DNA of 64,000 nucleotides from assembly GCF_024679095.1 (NCBI RefSeq), contig NW_026112142.1, forward strand, positions 840,278-904,277, read 5' to 3'. Source of the stretch: Eriocheir sinensis (Eukaryota; Arthropoda; Malacostraca; Decapoda; Varunidae). This document shows positions 40,305 to 53,120 of this stretch, one piece after another (position 1 is the stretch's first letter; each line of letters opens with the position of its first letter). The notes below the pieces were generated by a model, which was given only the letters and a program-made list of their open reading frames with translations, did no database searches and was not told the origin of the DNA. A program made the translations under genes and the position numbers.

Positions 40305-41240
40305 CTGAGGAATATAAACAGACACTGAGGTTGTATGATGTATGATAGCTAGTGCAATGTAGTGTGTTCCAATGGTTGATGAGAAGGTTGATGAGAAGAG
40401 TTTTCCTCCATGTAGGCATCTTAAAGAGTGTGATTAAACCCAAGGAGCATTAACAGATACTGAAGTTGTATGGGATCGCTAGATAGGATGTGTAAACGGT
40501 AGTGCGATGAAGTGTGTTCATATGGTTGAGGAGAAGAGTTTTTCTCCATGTATTCTTCATAGTGTGATTAAACCCGAGGAGGATATACGGACACTGAGGT
40601 TGTACGGCACTGCTTGGTAGGATGTGTGGTAGGCAGTGCGATGTAGTGTGTTCCAATGGTTGATGAGGAGGTTGAGGAGAAGAGTTTTCCGCCATGTAAG
40701 ATTTGTAAAGAGTGCAATTAAACCTGAGGAGTATAAACAGACACTGACGTTGTACGGCACTGCTTGGTGGGATGTGTGGTAGGTAGTGCAATGTAGTGTG
40801 TTCCAATGGTTGATAAGAAGGTTAAGGAGAAGACTTTTCCGCCATGTAAGATTTGTAAAGAGTGCGATTAAACCAGAGGAGTATAAACAGACACTGAGGT
40901 TGTACAGCACTGCTTGGTAGGTAGTGCAATGTAGTTTGTTCCAATGGTTGATGTGAAGGTTAAGGAGAAGAGTTTTCCGCCATGTAAGATTTGTAAAGAG
41001 TGCGATTAAACCTGAGGAGTATAAACAGACACTGAGGTTGTGCGGCACTGCTTGGTAGGTAGTGCAATGTAGTGTGTTCCAATGGTTGATCAGAAGGTTG
41101 AGAAGAATTTCCCTCCAGGTAAGCTCCGTAGAGAGTGCGATTAAACCTAAGGAGTATAAACAGACAGTGAGGTTGTATGGCACAGTTTGGTAGGAATAGG
41201 ATATATGATAGGTATTGCAATGTTGTAGTATGTTCCAAAG
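40285..41240. repeat. Tandem array covering a cadherin 3' splice site, 135-150-bp unit, about 6 extra copies
   Basis: GAGTGCGATTAAACCTGAGG (exon 3 start plus acceptor) recurs at about 40293, 40429, 40562, 40712, 40862, 40998 and 41136. Translation of the copies gives variants of FNRTLYEAYVEENSSP such as FNRTLYKSYMAENSSP. Confidence 0.88.
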
Positions 41241-41399
41241 ATAGTGCTCATTTCCTGCTATAATGCCTAGGTAAGGTCTGGGTGTTTGTGGCTGACTGGG
41301 CTACTTGAGGGCTTTGCTGGTGTTGGTTATTATACTACATGCTGCCTACCTATCAGTGCCTTACAAGGGGAGATGGTGGGAGAACAATATGAAAACTTG

Positions 41400-41690
41400 A
41401 AAATAGCTGACTGTCTTGGGCCTCCTTAAAATCTGCCACACTGAGAAGAAGTGTGTTCAGCATCTTCATTCTTTCATCCCTTACCCTGGTAAACTCTGGA
41501 ACAGCCTTTCTTCGTCTATATTTCTTCCTGCCTCTGACTTGAATTCTTTCAAGAGGACCGTATCAAGACACCTCTCCTCTTTTGGCCGCTCATCACTTTT
41601 GTCTCTGTAGGAGCAGCGATTAGCGGGCTTTTTTTATTACACCTTTTTTTGTTGCCCTTGAGCTGTTTCTTTAGCTGTAAAAAAAAAGGC
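41400..41690 (+). pseudogene. 3' end of the LINE family, plus strand
   Basis: Ends with the common tail (TCAAGACACCTCTCCTC, GCGGGCTTTTTTTATTAC, poly(A) about 41681). It lies within the intron just downstream of Fat-like exon 2. Confidence 0.7.
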
Positions 41691-41704
41691 ATGTCAGCAC
41701 TCAC

Positions 41705-41860
41705 CATCAAATCGAAGGTCTTGCTCGGGGGAAAGGCCTTGTTGGTGTACACTTGGCCAGTCTTCGGGTGGATCTTGAAGCGGCCCTTCTTGCCCTTGCC
41801 GGTCCTGATGCTGTAGTCCAGGTCACCGTTCATGCCCACGTCCGCATCTCTGGCGAACAC
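41705..41860 (-). CDS. kug: Fat-like cadherin exon 2 visible (core of a cadherin repeat)
   Basis: 156 bp, exactly 52 codons, phase 0 at both ends. Acceptor ends CCCTGAAG; donor TTGATG|GTGAGTGC. It encodes VFARDADVGMNGDLDYSI, then FKIHPKTGQVY, the middle of a cadherin repeat (A-x-D-x-D with NG-x-L-x-Y, then TG turn). The following exon should carry the end of this repeat and a DxNDNxP motif, but the next exon found (40304) starts in phase 2 at FNRTLYEAY. About 30 residues are therefore missing between them. Confidence 0.88.
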
Positions 41861-42013
41861 CTTCAGGGGAATAGGGGAAGGTACTGAGAGGCGGCACCGA
41901 GCAGGGAGGTCCACGTGGCTACAAGGCCCGTGAAGGCAATGCTCCGTCTGCTTGCACTTCCTTGGGACAACCGATGTGTTATAGGGGAACGTTGCTCGAG
42001 TGTTGGTGATCAT

Positions 42014-43042
42014 TTAAGTCAACCTCCCCTAAAGGAATGTATCTCACGGCTTTGTATGGACGTCAAAAACATGCAGATATAGGATCAAAACCCCAAGTAT
42101 GTTTAAGAGGTAAATAGGTTTTATATGTGATCATACATTTTAAGTTTCCTTTCCCAGAGAAAGGTTTAGTGAGTGGAGTTTGAAACGACTTACAAATAAA
42201 CATGTTAGTGGTGTTATTGAGTTAATGCTAACAAACATATTCCAGAAAACGAAGTCATTACGTCTACTGCAGTACGAACAACAAGATAATGTCACCATGC
42301 TCCCCAAGACTACACGGAACAGAAGGATGAACGGAACACTGAGCCACGACAACGCCCCGCACATGCACAGACGGCCTCAGGGGGCGTGTGTGTGTCCTGC
42401 CCCGTGGCTCGTGTTCCCGGGCTAACACAGAACAGAACATAAATATTATAACACAATGCGTGCAGCACAAACTGTCAGGGGCACATCTTCTAGGACATCA
42501 GGAGGCGTCCGTCCCAGAGAACACCTGCTCCGTGTCCTGCTATGAAACAAAACAGTCACAAGGGGTTCAACATGCCCTCTGGACACCGCCAGTGACGGAG
42601 ACGCGGAACCAAATCATAAAAGTAAAACAAAACAGTCACAAGGGGGTTCAACATGCCCTCTGAACACCGCCAGTGACGGAGACGCGGAACCAAATCATAA
42701 AAGTAAAACAAAAGTACATCTAGACACACTTGCAATTTACACCGCCTGCATGCGCCGACGTGACACCACAGGGAGCCGAGCCATGCCGACGATGACACTG
42801 ACACGGGTCCTCTGCCGCCGCCGGTGTGGTGCGCCCCGCGGGGTGAACAGCGCCGCTGTGGTGTCATGAGACATCCCAAGATCGTGAGACATCCCATCCT
42901 GAATACATCCATGAATTTCGACACGGTACCGTGTCTTTTGTCGACTGCTTGTCGGGATCTGTCCCACCCAAGTTTATTTATATTATTATGAAAGCAAATG
43001 ATGACGTGTGTGTGTATATAACTAGGATATCAACACTCACTC
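42014..43042. other. Intron sequence, no gene recognised
   Basis: Moderately GC-rich with CpG; includes the 80-bp duplication. ORFs on both strands lack motifs. Confidence 0.5.
42545..42715. repeat. Direct duplication, about 80 bp, 2 copies
   Basis: AAACAGTCACAAGGGGTTCA through CCAAATCATAAAAGTAAAAC occurs twice. Confidence 0.8.
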
Positions 43043-43224
43043 TTCTTCTTCTTCTTCTTCTTCTTCTTCTTGTGACCTGTTCCGCTTTGCATCGCTTTTT
43101 AGGTCCTCCTTGGTACTTATTACACTTGATGCTTCACTTAGTTACTTTGTGATAGCAAAGATTGGGTTCCACGATGCGAAGTTAAGGATGGGATGTCTTA
43201 CGATACCGGATGACAGATGACACC

Positions 43225-43935
43225 ACACCGGCACTCGTCTACGTAGCCATTATTAGTAAACAGCGCCGCCACTCGTCTGCGTAACCATTATTAGCAAACA
43301 GCGCCGCCACTCGTCTGCATAACCATTATTAGCAAACAGCGCCGCCACTCGTCTGCGTAACCATTATTAGCAAACAGCGCCGCCACTCGTCTGCGTAACC
43401 ATTATTAGTAAACAGCGCCGCCACTCGTCTGCGTAACCATTATTAGCAAACAGCGCCGCCACTCGTCTACGTAACCATTATTAGCAAACAGCGCCGCCAC
43501 TCGTCTGCGTAACCATTATTAGGAAACAGCGCCGCCACTCGTCTGCGTAACCATTATTAGCAAACAGCGCCGCCACTCGTCTACGTAACCATTATTAGTA
43601 AACAGCGCCGCCACTCGTCTGCGTAACCATTATTAGCAAACAGCGCCGCCACTCGTCTGCGTAACCATTATTAGCAAACAGCGCCGCCACTCGTCTACGT
43701 AACCATTATTAGTAAACAGCGCCGCCACTCGTCTGCGTAACCATTATTAGCAAACAGCGCCGCCACTCGTCTACGTAACCATTATTAGTAAACAGCGCCG
43801 CCACTCGTCTGCGTAACCATTATTAGCAAACAGCGCCGCCACTCGTCTACGTAACCATTATTAGTAAACAGCGCCGCCACTCGTCTACGTAACCATTATT
43901 AGCAAACAGCGCCGCCACTCGTCTATATAACCATT
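43225..43935. repeat. 38-bp minisatellite, about 18 copies
   Basis: Unit CAGCGCCGCCACTCGTCTGC plus GTAACCATTATTAGCAAA. Variants are G/A in CTGCG/CTACG and C/T in AGCAAA/AGTAAA. Flanked on both sides by TTC tracts (43043-43072, 44008-44042). Confidence 0.92.
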
Positions 43936-43949
43936 ATCAGTACTAAAGG

Positions 43950-45187
43950 TGGCTGTGATAGGTTAGTAAGGCGGTAAACACGTTGATGAACACCCGCAGA
44001 CCTTTTTTTTCATCTTCTTCTTCTTCTTCTTCTTCTTCTTCTTTGTCAGATTTATCAGCCCGTCGTTATACATGGTCGTTGAACAACCGCAGACAAACCG
44101 TTTACGACTGAGAACGATTATTCAGCCTTTACCGCTTCCATTAACGAGAAAAGCTTGGGTGCAGTGGCGTTGGTGAGCTAATCATTAGGATTGTATCACC
44201 TTTCACATGTATATCTAATAACAAACGTTGCAGTTACAGAAAGTCCAGCAGAAAACAGGGCACTCACTGGCCACAACAACGTCAATATTTAGTAACAATA
44301 AACTTCGCTGGACAACGAAGACTCGGAACACGACAAAGAGGCGACCGTCAGGACAAGTTGACTTCCAGCTCGTGAGTCCTGCACTGATATAGATAGGAAC
44401 GCAGATATATTACGTGTCCCTCTTTACTATATGCACTAGGGAGGCATGAACGTGTCTCAGCATTGCGTGTTTCCTCGGAGGCTAAGGATACCACGCCACA
44501 GTCTTCGGGGCCGACAATGCGGTAAAGGGACGCGTGGAGCCTTGTGTGCTAGCTGTTCAATGTTCATGCCTGGCCACGAGACACTCAGATGTCCGATGTG
44601 GCGCGAGGAAGCTGTGTGGTGGTCCCTGTGCGGCGCGGGCTTGAACACTCTTGAGGCTCCTATGAATGGGTTTCTACACCCTTGGGTTATGTTGACAACT
44701 GGGCGGTACTTTGTTTTAGGTCACTGGCCGGGGGAAACACGCGCGTTGAGATGCTCTGAGACGCTCCGCCACCACGACAGATCAAAACCCGGCTCGTCGC
44801 TTTGAGGCTGTTGTCAGTTCGGTCGCTGGGCCAGGCTAGTCAGACATGGCAACTGAAAATACTGACGAAACGTAAAATGAACCAATCGGTGAAGTACTCA
44901 AGCTAATGGTGAAATACGAACCCACTAAAAACTGTGTACCTGTGCCAATCACATCACTGCAGACTTTACACTTGCAATGCGGTGCGTGCAGCGTGGAGGA
45001 GCGTGGCTGGGAGACACCCCCACCTCGCCACGCTGCAGCGGCTAGTTATAACGGACTTGCAAATACGTCAATCAATGTCTTTTTACAGTCAAGTACGTGA
45101 GTAGCACAAAGGTAGCGATGCCTCCCATGCTGAGCGTGCACACGGAAACCATCTCACAGGTTCCCGTGTCGTACGTGCCCTCCTTAC
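43950..45187. other. Intron sequence, no gene recognised
   Basis: TTC tract, then moderately GC-rich sequence. A 119-codon plus ORF at 44446 has no motif and composition like its surroundings. Confidence 0.5.
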
Positions 45188-45268
45188 CCTGAACAAGGCG
45201 TCGTCGTGGGCGGTGATCTGTGAGGGCGAGAAAGTGACCCAGTCCCCCCACGCGTCCTCTGGCTCGGG
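45188..45268 (-). CDS. Candidate 81-bp cassette exon in the Fat-like 18-kb intron
   Basis: Between possible acceptor GTGGTGCAG and donor TTCAGG|GTAAGG lies a 27-codon open segment (PEPEDAWGDWVTFSPSQITA, HDDALFR), phase 0 at both ends, so it could be spliced between exons 1 and 2 without changing frame. Its end (DDALFR) resembles the end of exon 1 (REALFR). The acceptor has a poor pyrimidine tract (GGT repeats), so this may be chance. Confidence 0.3.
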
Positions 45269-45769
45269 CTGCACCACGGCACCACCATCACCACCATCAC
45301 CACCACCACCACCACATTCACAGCGCCGAGGACAGGAAAGCAAAGGTGTATTTACAGAAGGCGGACAAGCTAACGGAGGTGGTCTGACCAAGGTGTGGTG
45401 TGGTAGGGGAGGCAGTGCGGCACAGCACCAGGCGCAGAGGTTAAGGACATGTCTTCAGGAACAGTTACACACCTCAGCCAGTTACGGACATGACAGTGTG
45501 GCCAACAAGTGTTATGCTCAAGACTCATACCCCGAGCAATGCCCTCACCACTTACATCCCGAGCAATGCCCCCACCACTTACACCCCGAGCACTTGGAAA
45601 AGGCAACTCTACTCACTGTTTTGAAAGGTTCCACTCTATCTAGTTCGTTTCAAATAGCTTCCTGATACAAAAGCTGACGTTCTACACTCCCCACAGTATT
45701 GAAGCTAGTGTGTGTATGTACTTAAATGTAATCATAGTTCTCTCATCAAGTCGTAGCTTATAGTTTACT

Positions 45770-46045
45770 TAATCTAGAGGTAAGGATGAATGAACCTTTC
45801 CTTAAGCCTAAAGATGAAGGGCCTTTGTGTGTTACCTTAGTTCTCTGCTTCTCTCATCAAGTCATAACTTATAGTTTACTTAGTCTAGGGGTAAGGATGA
45901 ATGAACCTTTCCTTAAGCCTAAAGATGAAGGGCCTTTGTGTGTTACCTTAGTTATCTGCTACTCTCATCAAGTCATAGCTTATAGTTTACTTAGTCTAGG
46001 GGTAAGGATGAATGAACCTTTCCTTAAGCCTAAAAATGAAGAGCC
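45770..46045. repeat. Tandem array, about 112-bp unit, 3 copies
   Basis: AAGGATGAATGAACCTTTCC at 45783, 45894 and 46006. The 102-codon ORF across it is a translated repeat. Confidence 0.85.
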
Positions 46046-46134
46046 TTTGTGTGTCAGCGGCAGACAACGACACTTCATTAAGACAAGACTTTGATGTGAA
46101 CAGCGGCGGCCATTACCGTGACCGTGTCTGGAAG

Positions 46135-46136
<2 letters not shown>

Positions 46137-46190
<54 letters not shown>

Positions 46191-46196
46191 ACACTT
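46137..46196. repeat. (AC)n microsatellite
   Basis: About 28 units. Confidence 0.9.
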
Positions 46197-46207
46197 ATCT
46201 TAAAATA

Positions 46208-46582
<375 letters not shown>

Positions 46583-46713
46583 GTTATTTATTGTTAGTGT
46601 TATGCATGGCGAGAGGAAGGCTAACTATATAGAGTTTAGCAATTTGTGTTAAGAAAGGAATGTGATCATAACACAGCACTGACTTAAGGTTGTAACAGAA
46701 CACTCTTGGTGAA

Positions 46714-46821
<108 letters not shown>

Positions 46822-46914
46822 ATAAAAAAACATGATTATCGCCGTGACGTCAGAACAGCCTCGGCACAACCCTCCCCATTGATCCACTTGACGACATAAT
46901 TAACTTTTTTTCCA

Positions 46915-47220
46915 TTTATTTTCTTATTATTTCCATTCATCATATTTCCTCTTCACTCCCTCTCACGTCCTCTCACCTCACCTTACTTCCCTTCCCTTTC
47001 CTTTCCCTCCCTTTACTTCCACTCCCTTCGTCTCATCTTCCCTCCCTTCCTTTCCCTTCCCCTCAACTCCCTTCCTTTTCCTTCACCATACTATATCTCC
47101 TCTCCCCTCCCCATCTTTCCCTTCCCTTTCCTTTCCCTCCCTTTACTTCCACTCCCTTCGTCTCATCTCCCTTCCCTTCCCTTCCTTTTCCTTCACCTCA
47201 CCCCCCCCCCCCCCCTCACC
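46915..47220. repeat. Polypyrimidine-rich block
   Basis: Almost only C and T on the plus strand (repeated CCCTTCCCTTTCCTTTCCCT), ending in a C-run at 47203-47214. Confidence 0.75.
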
Positions 47221-47599
47221 GCACGCCACTCTCTCCCGTAATTAAGTCTCGTCTCGTGCCACTTCGCGAGCAATTAGTTCACGCCTTGGCGGTGCAAGTG
47301 TCCCCCGCCGCCGTTCTTTGAGTACCGAGATGGCGTGGATGAATTCTAGACAAATGCCCCACAAGGTGACTCTCCAATGGACCCACTCTGCCTGTGCTTT
47401 GGTTGGGAGTTCTTGTTTCTTTTTCTTCACTGGTGTGAAAGATAATTAACACACTCATGGATTTTGTAGCCACACGCCAACTTGGATTTATTATTATACT
47501 CAAATGCTCCACAAGATGACTGACTCTCCGATGCACGCACTCTGTCTGGGGTTTGGTTAGGTAAGACGTTTCTGTTTATTTTTTTAGATTTTTATATTC

Positions 47600-47870
47600 A
47601 TCTTTTTTGTCTTCTTTATTCATGGATTCTGTGGTCACACGAACCTATATTTTCCCGTGCTATCATTACTTATATAATTAAACCGATGATGTAGCTAACA
47701 CACTCATGGATTCTGTAGCCACACGAACCTATATTTTCCCGTGTTATCATTACTTATATAAATAAACCGACGATGTAGCTAACACACTCATGGATTCTGT
47801 AGCCACACGAACCTATATTTTCCTGTGTTATCGATGCTTATATGAGAAAAACGATGATGCACTCTTTCAT
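47600..47870. repeat. Tandem array, about 84-bp unit, 3 copies
   Basis: TCATGGATTCTGT-G-CACACGAACCTATATTTTCC repeats at about 47620, 47704 and 47788. Confidence 0.8.
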
Positions 47871-48085
47871 AAGGGCGGTAATTAGCGGGCTTTTTTTTCC
47901 TCAATTATTTTTTTTTCTTGCCACTCTGTGAATTTATGAACGCTTGCGAGAGTATCAAGACATCTCTCCGCCCGATATTGACCTCTCTTTTGTCCACTCA
48001 CCGATGCACTCTTTCATAAGGGCGGTGATTAGCGGCCTTTTTTTCCACAATTTTTTTTCCTTTGTGCTGCTTCTTTAACTGTAAA
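47860..48085 (+). mobile_element. Two short LINE 3' tails
   Basis: GATGCACTCTTTCATAAGGG followed by AGCGGGC/AGCGGCC-TTTTT twice (about 47855 and 48000), with TATCAAGACATCTCTCCGCC between. Confidence 0.55.
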
Positions 48086-48319
48086 AAAGGGTCCAGACAT
48101 CTCTCCCTATCCTCTCCCAAACAGGTGCCAGGCTTATCTTCTCTGTGGTCTTGGGAAATAGTTGCAATGGGAGCCCGATAGGTTTAAGGATATGAACCTT
48201 TAACTCCCGGACACCTCGACAAACACTCATGATTCAGATATTGGAAAAAAAGACATGAACTGAAACAAAAGCAAGCATGTAACATAACCTCCATTTTAAC
48301 CTTTCTTTTGACCATTCTT

Positions 48320-48565
48320 TACTTTTATAAACGCAGTGCTTGGAGGGATTTTTTTATTTTCATATATTTTTCGCCCTTGAGCTGCTTCCTTTACTATATA
48401 AAAAAAATCCTATATGCGAAATCCCAAACCAACATTTAAAAGGATATTCTCATTCAGTGGCAGTGCTTAGCGGGATTTGTTATTATATATTTTTTTCGCC
48501 CTTGAGCTGCTTCCTTCACTATAAAAAAAAATCCTATATGCGAAATCCCAAACCTACATTTAAGC
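48320..48565 (+). mobile_element. Duplicated LINE tail, period about 120 bp
   Basis: AGCGGGAT-like sequence, then CGCCCTTGAGCTGCTTCCTT, A-run, AATCCTATATGCGAAATCCC, occurring twice. Confidence 0.55.
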
Positions 48566-48830
48566 TGATATTCTAATTCAGTGTTGCAATCTGAGAGTGG
48601 TATGGTGTGAGGGGGAGGGGGGGGGGGTGTTGGAGGGGGTTGGAGGAGGTGGTAGGAACGCTTTCTCATGTAAAATCTATTAACAGTTCCCGTCTAACAC
48701 ACTCTGGGCCACGCTGCACTTTCCATTCAACCCTTCCATCATTCGCCATTAATAATTCACCCTCTGTAATACATTCTCTTTTCTGAAACATCGAAAGAGG
48801 AATATGAGCTCGTGAGGCATGGTGGCAGTA

Positions 48831-49045
<215 letters not shown>

Positions 49046-49395
49046 AGCCGACCAAGCCAGGCACGTCCCTCGAGGCTGTGTAGGGCGGAGTGAGTACCTG
49101 GGTTGAGGCCAAAGAGACTATATACGAAGAGATAGTGGTATGTAGTAATTCCTCGGGCGTGCGGAAGTAGCGCCATCTATTGCAGCCCACCAAAAACGTC
49201 ACTTTTCAGGGGTAGCTTAACTATTTTTGAAGTACCTGCCACAGCACCCTATCCAGCCTTCACTTATTTTTTTTCATTGTAACATGATTTACTAATGGGG
49301 TAAAGAAAAATATATTTGTTCTTATGTTTTATTAGGTATTATCTACACTATATCAATTTGTTTTTTTAGGAAAAATATGATGTTGAAAGCATTTG

Positions 49396-49527
<132 letters not shown>

Positions 49528-49814
49528 GCAAACATATCCAGTGCTTAATACAAGCAAAGCATACAACATTCTATGCATGCTAAATTAATATAATGCCTTT
49601 GCAACTGTGGTAACCCGGATGTCACACTGGTCCTGTGTCCCAGGGTAATGGGTTCCCTAACACCACAGGCTCGAGCATGGGCTAATGTTACAGAGATGAG
49701 CACCGAGGCCACGTGCTGCTACAGCGTATGCCCCCAGCCTTACCTTTACCTTTTGCAAAATGCTCTTAGCTGAGTAAAAATATCATACTAACTGTACAAG
49801 TGCCAGATAATGGC

Positions 49815-51290
49815 AAGCATTGCATACTGCTTGACAGGGCAGAGAACAAAAGCTTCTAAGCATTACAACTGAAATAAGCAATGGGAGACACTCAAAGATT
49901 GTTAACTGAACATGACCCAATTTATAACAGGCAAAACCAACAATGGTGCGTTATATACAATGAAAACTGTATAAAAATGTTGCAAGGCACATCAATATAA
50001 GAGCAAAGCATCATAAAACATGCTGAAATACATGATGGAGGACATTAAGAAGGTAACACATGAGTTGTCTTAAATGGAATCCTATAACTTGGTGGTCCTG
50101 GGAGACAGGCGAGCCTGGAGGTGAAAATGGAATGTAGGACACGGTATGATCTCACAAGCTCTGACCCTGGTGTCAGGGTCATGAAGATATTAAGCTCAGC
50201 AGGCACAACTATGCAGCGGAGGCACATATGATAAAAGCAAATGAGACAAAATAAGGCAACTCATAGTGTAAGAAAATAGCAGGAAAGTTATGCTGCAGTA
50301 TGTGACACACCAAATTACAGGGCAGAGAGTGATATGTATTTCATAGGCTACATCAGTAAACATGTAGCATTTATTGCAGGAGGCACACATTAAAGTTGGA
50401 TGTAATAAAATATATGTCTTATGCACACATTAAAGTTGGATGTAATAAAATATATGTTTTTTGCACACATTAAAGTTGGATGTAATAAAATCATTTGATA
50501 TGAAACTCCTTGAACTGGCCAACCAAACAAACCACTCTGTCCCCCCCCCCCATTCAAAAAAGCATTATTTTTCACAAGGTTTATGAGTCATTAGTCAAGA
50601 ATATCAACTGCCATTACATTTTGTAAATCATACCTATGTGATTATGTATATCATATAAAGCAGAAAAAAATTTGCAAGCTGTAATACAAACAAGATTACT
50701 CCTGGAAGCCACATTAATGATGCCAGACACGTGATGATAGACACTTAGTGTGATGAAATTACATGCTGTATTTCACATTATGAAACCAAGCCAAGTGTCA
50801 CTGCAGGACATATTAGGTAAGGCAGACACCAAAAGCTTGTTACCTGAACAAGATTAAACATAACAGGCAAAATCCACAATAAAGCATTGCATACTGTTGG
50901 GTAGGGAAGAGAACAAATGCTTCCAAGCAGTACACCTGAAATAAACAATGGCAGATATTCAAAGCTTGTGAACTGAACAAGATCTGATTTATAATAGGCA
51001 AAACCAACAATGGTGCATTACATGCGATATCTGGCAGGGGATTCCTTGCATTACAATTGGAAAGTGGCAGACACCTAAAGCTTTTTAACTGAACAAGATC
51101 TGATTTATAACAGGCAAAACCAACAATGGTGCATTACGTGTGATATCTACCAGGGAAGATAAATGATTCCTTGCATTACAACTGGAAAGTGGCAGACACC
51201 CAAAGCTTGTTAATTGAACAAGATCTGATTTATAACAAGCAAGCCCAACAATGGTGCATTACTTGCAATATTTGGCAAAGTATATGGAAA
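49815..51290. repeat. Dispersed/tandem 115-135-bp units in two blocks
   Basis: CAAAGCTTGTTAACTGAACA and AGGCAAAACCAACAATGGTG recur at about 49930, 50870, 51005, 51120 and 51245. No gene. Confidence 0.7.
50385..50490. repeat. 40-bp tandem repeat, 2.6 copies
   Basis: CACATTAAAGTTGGATGTAA recurs at 50386, 50426 and 50466. Confidence 0.85.
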
Positions 51291-51432
51291 AAAATTCTTG
51301 GCGTAACAAGAGTAATACTAAATAATGGCAAATCCCATGAAGTTTCTCTTCTTTTGACAAAGCCTGTGCTCTTTGCTGCAGGGCTGTCAGAGTCTGTTTG
51401 CTCCAGCCAACATGTACTGAAATACCCCTGAG

Positions 51433-51735
51433 TCATGATTGAAGTGTTGAAACTGAAGACAAGTGAAATACTGTGCTCAGAAATCTATTAGCATTTGGAC
51501 TTTGATAGTATAAGGCCAGAGCAAACCTCCTCTCTTGTAGCCCATATCTCCTACTAGGCTTAGATCTTGGCATCTTGCAGCATGTTGAACCTGACCTCAG
51601 AAAAAATCCATCCCTATTGGATCTAAAAAATTGCTGGCTCTGCGCAAAAACTGCCCAGGAGTTGTAACAGCCTGGGCTTTGAGCTGCCTTGCCTCCCGGT
51701 GCAGACGACAGACTGTTGTGTGCAGCAATTTTCAC
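51433..51735 (-). pseudogene. Possible P-element/THAP9-type transposase fragment
   Basis: A 100-codon minus frame contains SRRYGLQERRFALALYYQSP and NANRFLSTVFHLSSVSTLQS. The pattern F-A-L-x-L-x-x-x-S-P-x-A-x-x-F-L followed by L-P-x-x-x-T-L resembles the segment before the catalytic domain of P-element/THAP9 transposases. Short and isolated; no THAP zinc finger nearby. Confidence 0.45.
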
Positions 51736-51739
51736 TTTT

Positions 51740-53120
51740 CATGTCTGAAAATACATGAAAAAATATTTAATCACAATTAATCACAATTCTAAATAATAAA
51801 ATATGTGCATGTAATTGCATTATTTTCAGTGCTATAAGGACAGTGAATCTAAGCATTGACATTATGTCTGCACGCCAGCATCGATGGAAGGCTTCACTTA
51901 GATTGCCTGACAAGAGTAATATTTTCAGGAGAGATGGGGGAGAGGATACAACTGGAGACTCTTGACAGATATAATGTCAAGATCTACAAGCACCCATTTA
52001 CCATATATATCTTTGATGTTCAGTCCATACTAAAACATTTGTCAATGTGTTGCCACACTAAAAATATAAAAATTCCCTGTTTCCGCAATGTTAGTCATAC
52101 CTAAGCCCTGCTAAACCATCCAAGTGAATCAAGAATGAGTTCCGGGTGGCAGCATGAGCCAATACTAAATGGCACCACTATAAAAAAAAAGCCTGCATCA
52201 TGACGGGCCTGGGCCGACCGCCAGGCGCCTGAAGAAAACCTACCGGCGCTATAGGCAGGTGGGAAAAAAAAAAAAAAAAAAAAATCACATCAGAAGAATG
52301 GACAAAGGTTTGTTAGTGGCACTTCAAGGTTATGCTACCTCTTCAAAGATTGGCCAGTGATGGTTTAAAGTGGAACAGGATAAACAAGAAACAGGTAGAT
52401 ATCTGTGGACATTACTGTTACTATCAAATGCCAGCCTATGGCAAAATTTGAACCTATGCTATCAAAAACATAAGACCCATATGCTGATCACTCGACTAAT
52501 CGTAACGGTACTACAGCCATAGAAACATAATAAAGAGTTTAAATATATCATTCAAAATTTCAACCTTTTTACATTTTTTTTTTGAGATATGAAGCCTACT
52601 GGTGTAACAGTTGAATATTGAACTCAATTTGTATGCAGAGATGTGAAGTATGTTATTAAGCTGTAATGTTTCCAACACATTAGTTGTGATTAAAGCAACA
52701 TGGAATAGTAACTAAAGAGGATAAATTATCACTGAGAACAAGAGGTTCCTTTTACTATTGTGGTGAGCTTGATGGCCGAGTCGAGTTTCCACCAACCCCA
52801 TCAAGTTCACACCTGTTGAGAGGCAATTTTTAATCAAAGTGAAAATGGATGCAAATGGTCACTAAAACTAGTTATTATACTTGGTGTCACAAATTTGGGC
52901 AAAGAATTTAGGGAAGGACTCCTGGACTTGGCGTCACTGATGAGGTAAATGATCTTGTGCACTCATTGGGCTATAATATATACATTGTTATAATGTGTAT
53001 TATTGTCTTGTTACTATATATTACCTACTGATAATGGAAATACATGTCAGGATTAATCATCAAATACAAGGAAAAAGAATCATGTATGGAAATTGTGAAC
53101 TTTTAAGTTCATGTAACAAA
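51740..53120. other. Intron sequence, no gene recognised
   Basis: AT-rich; only the SINE body at 52135 stands out. Confidence 0.5.
52135..52285 (+). mobile_element. SINE 3' body, plus strand
   Basis: GGTGGCAGCATGAGCCAATA, CCTACCGGCGCTATAGGCAG, then a long A-run: the same SINE family, 5' truncated. Confidence 0.65.

Noticed and set aside
43225..43935. CRISPR-like array of regular repeats
   Set aside because: The 38-bp units are directly adjacent with no unique spacers, and the DNA is eukaryotic; it is a minisatellite.
44446..44805. 119-codon plus-strand ORF
   Set aside because: No domain, no splice context, composition like its surroundings.
47242..47536. Minus-strand ORFs with HLVGHLSRIHPRH-type repeats
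   Set aside because: They cover an imperfect duplication with no domain signature.
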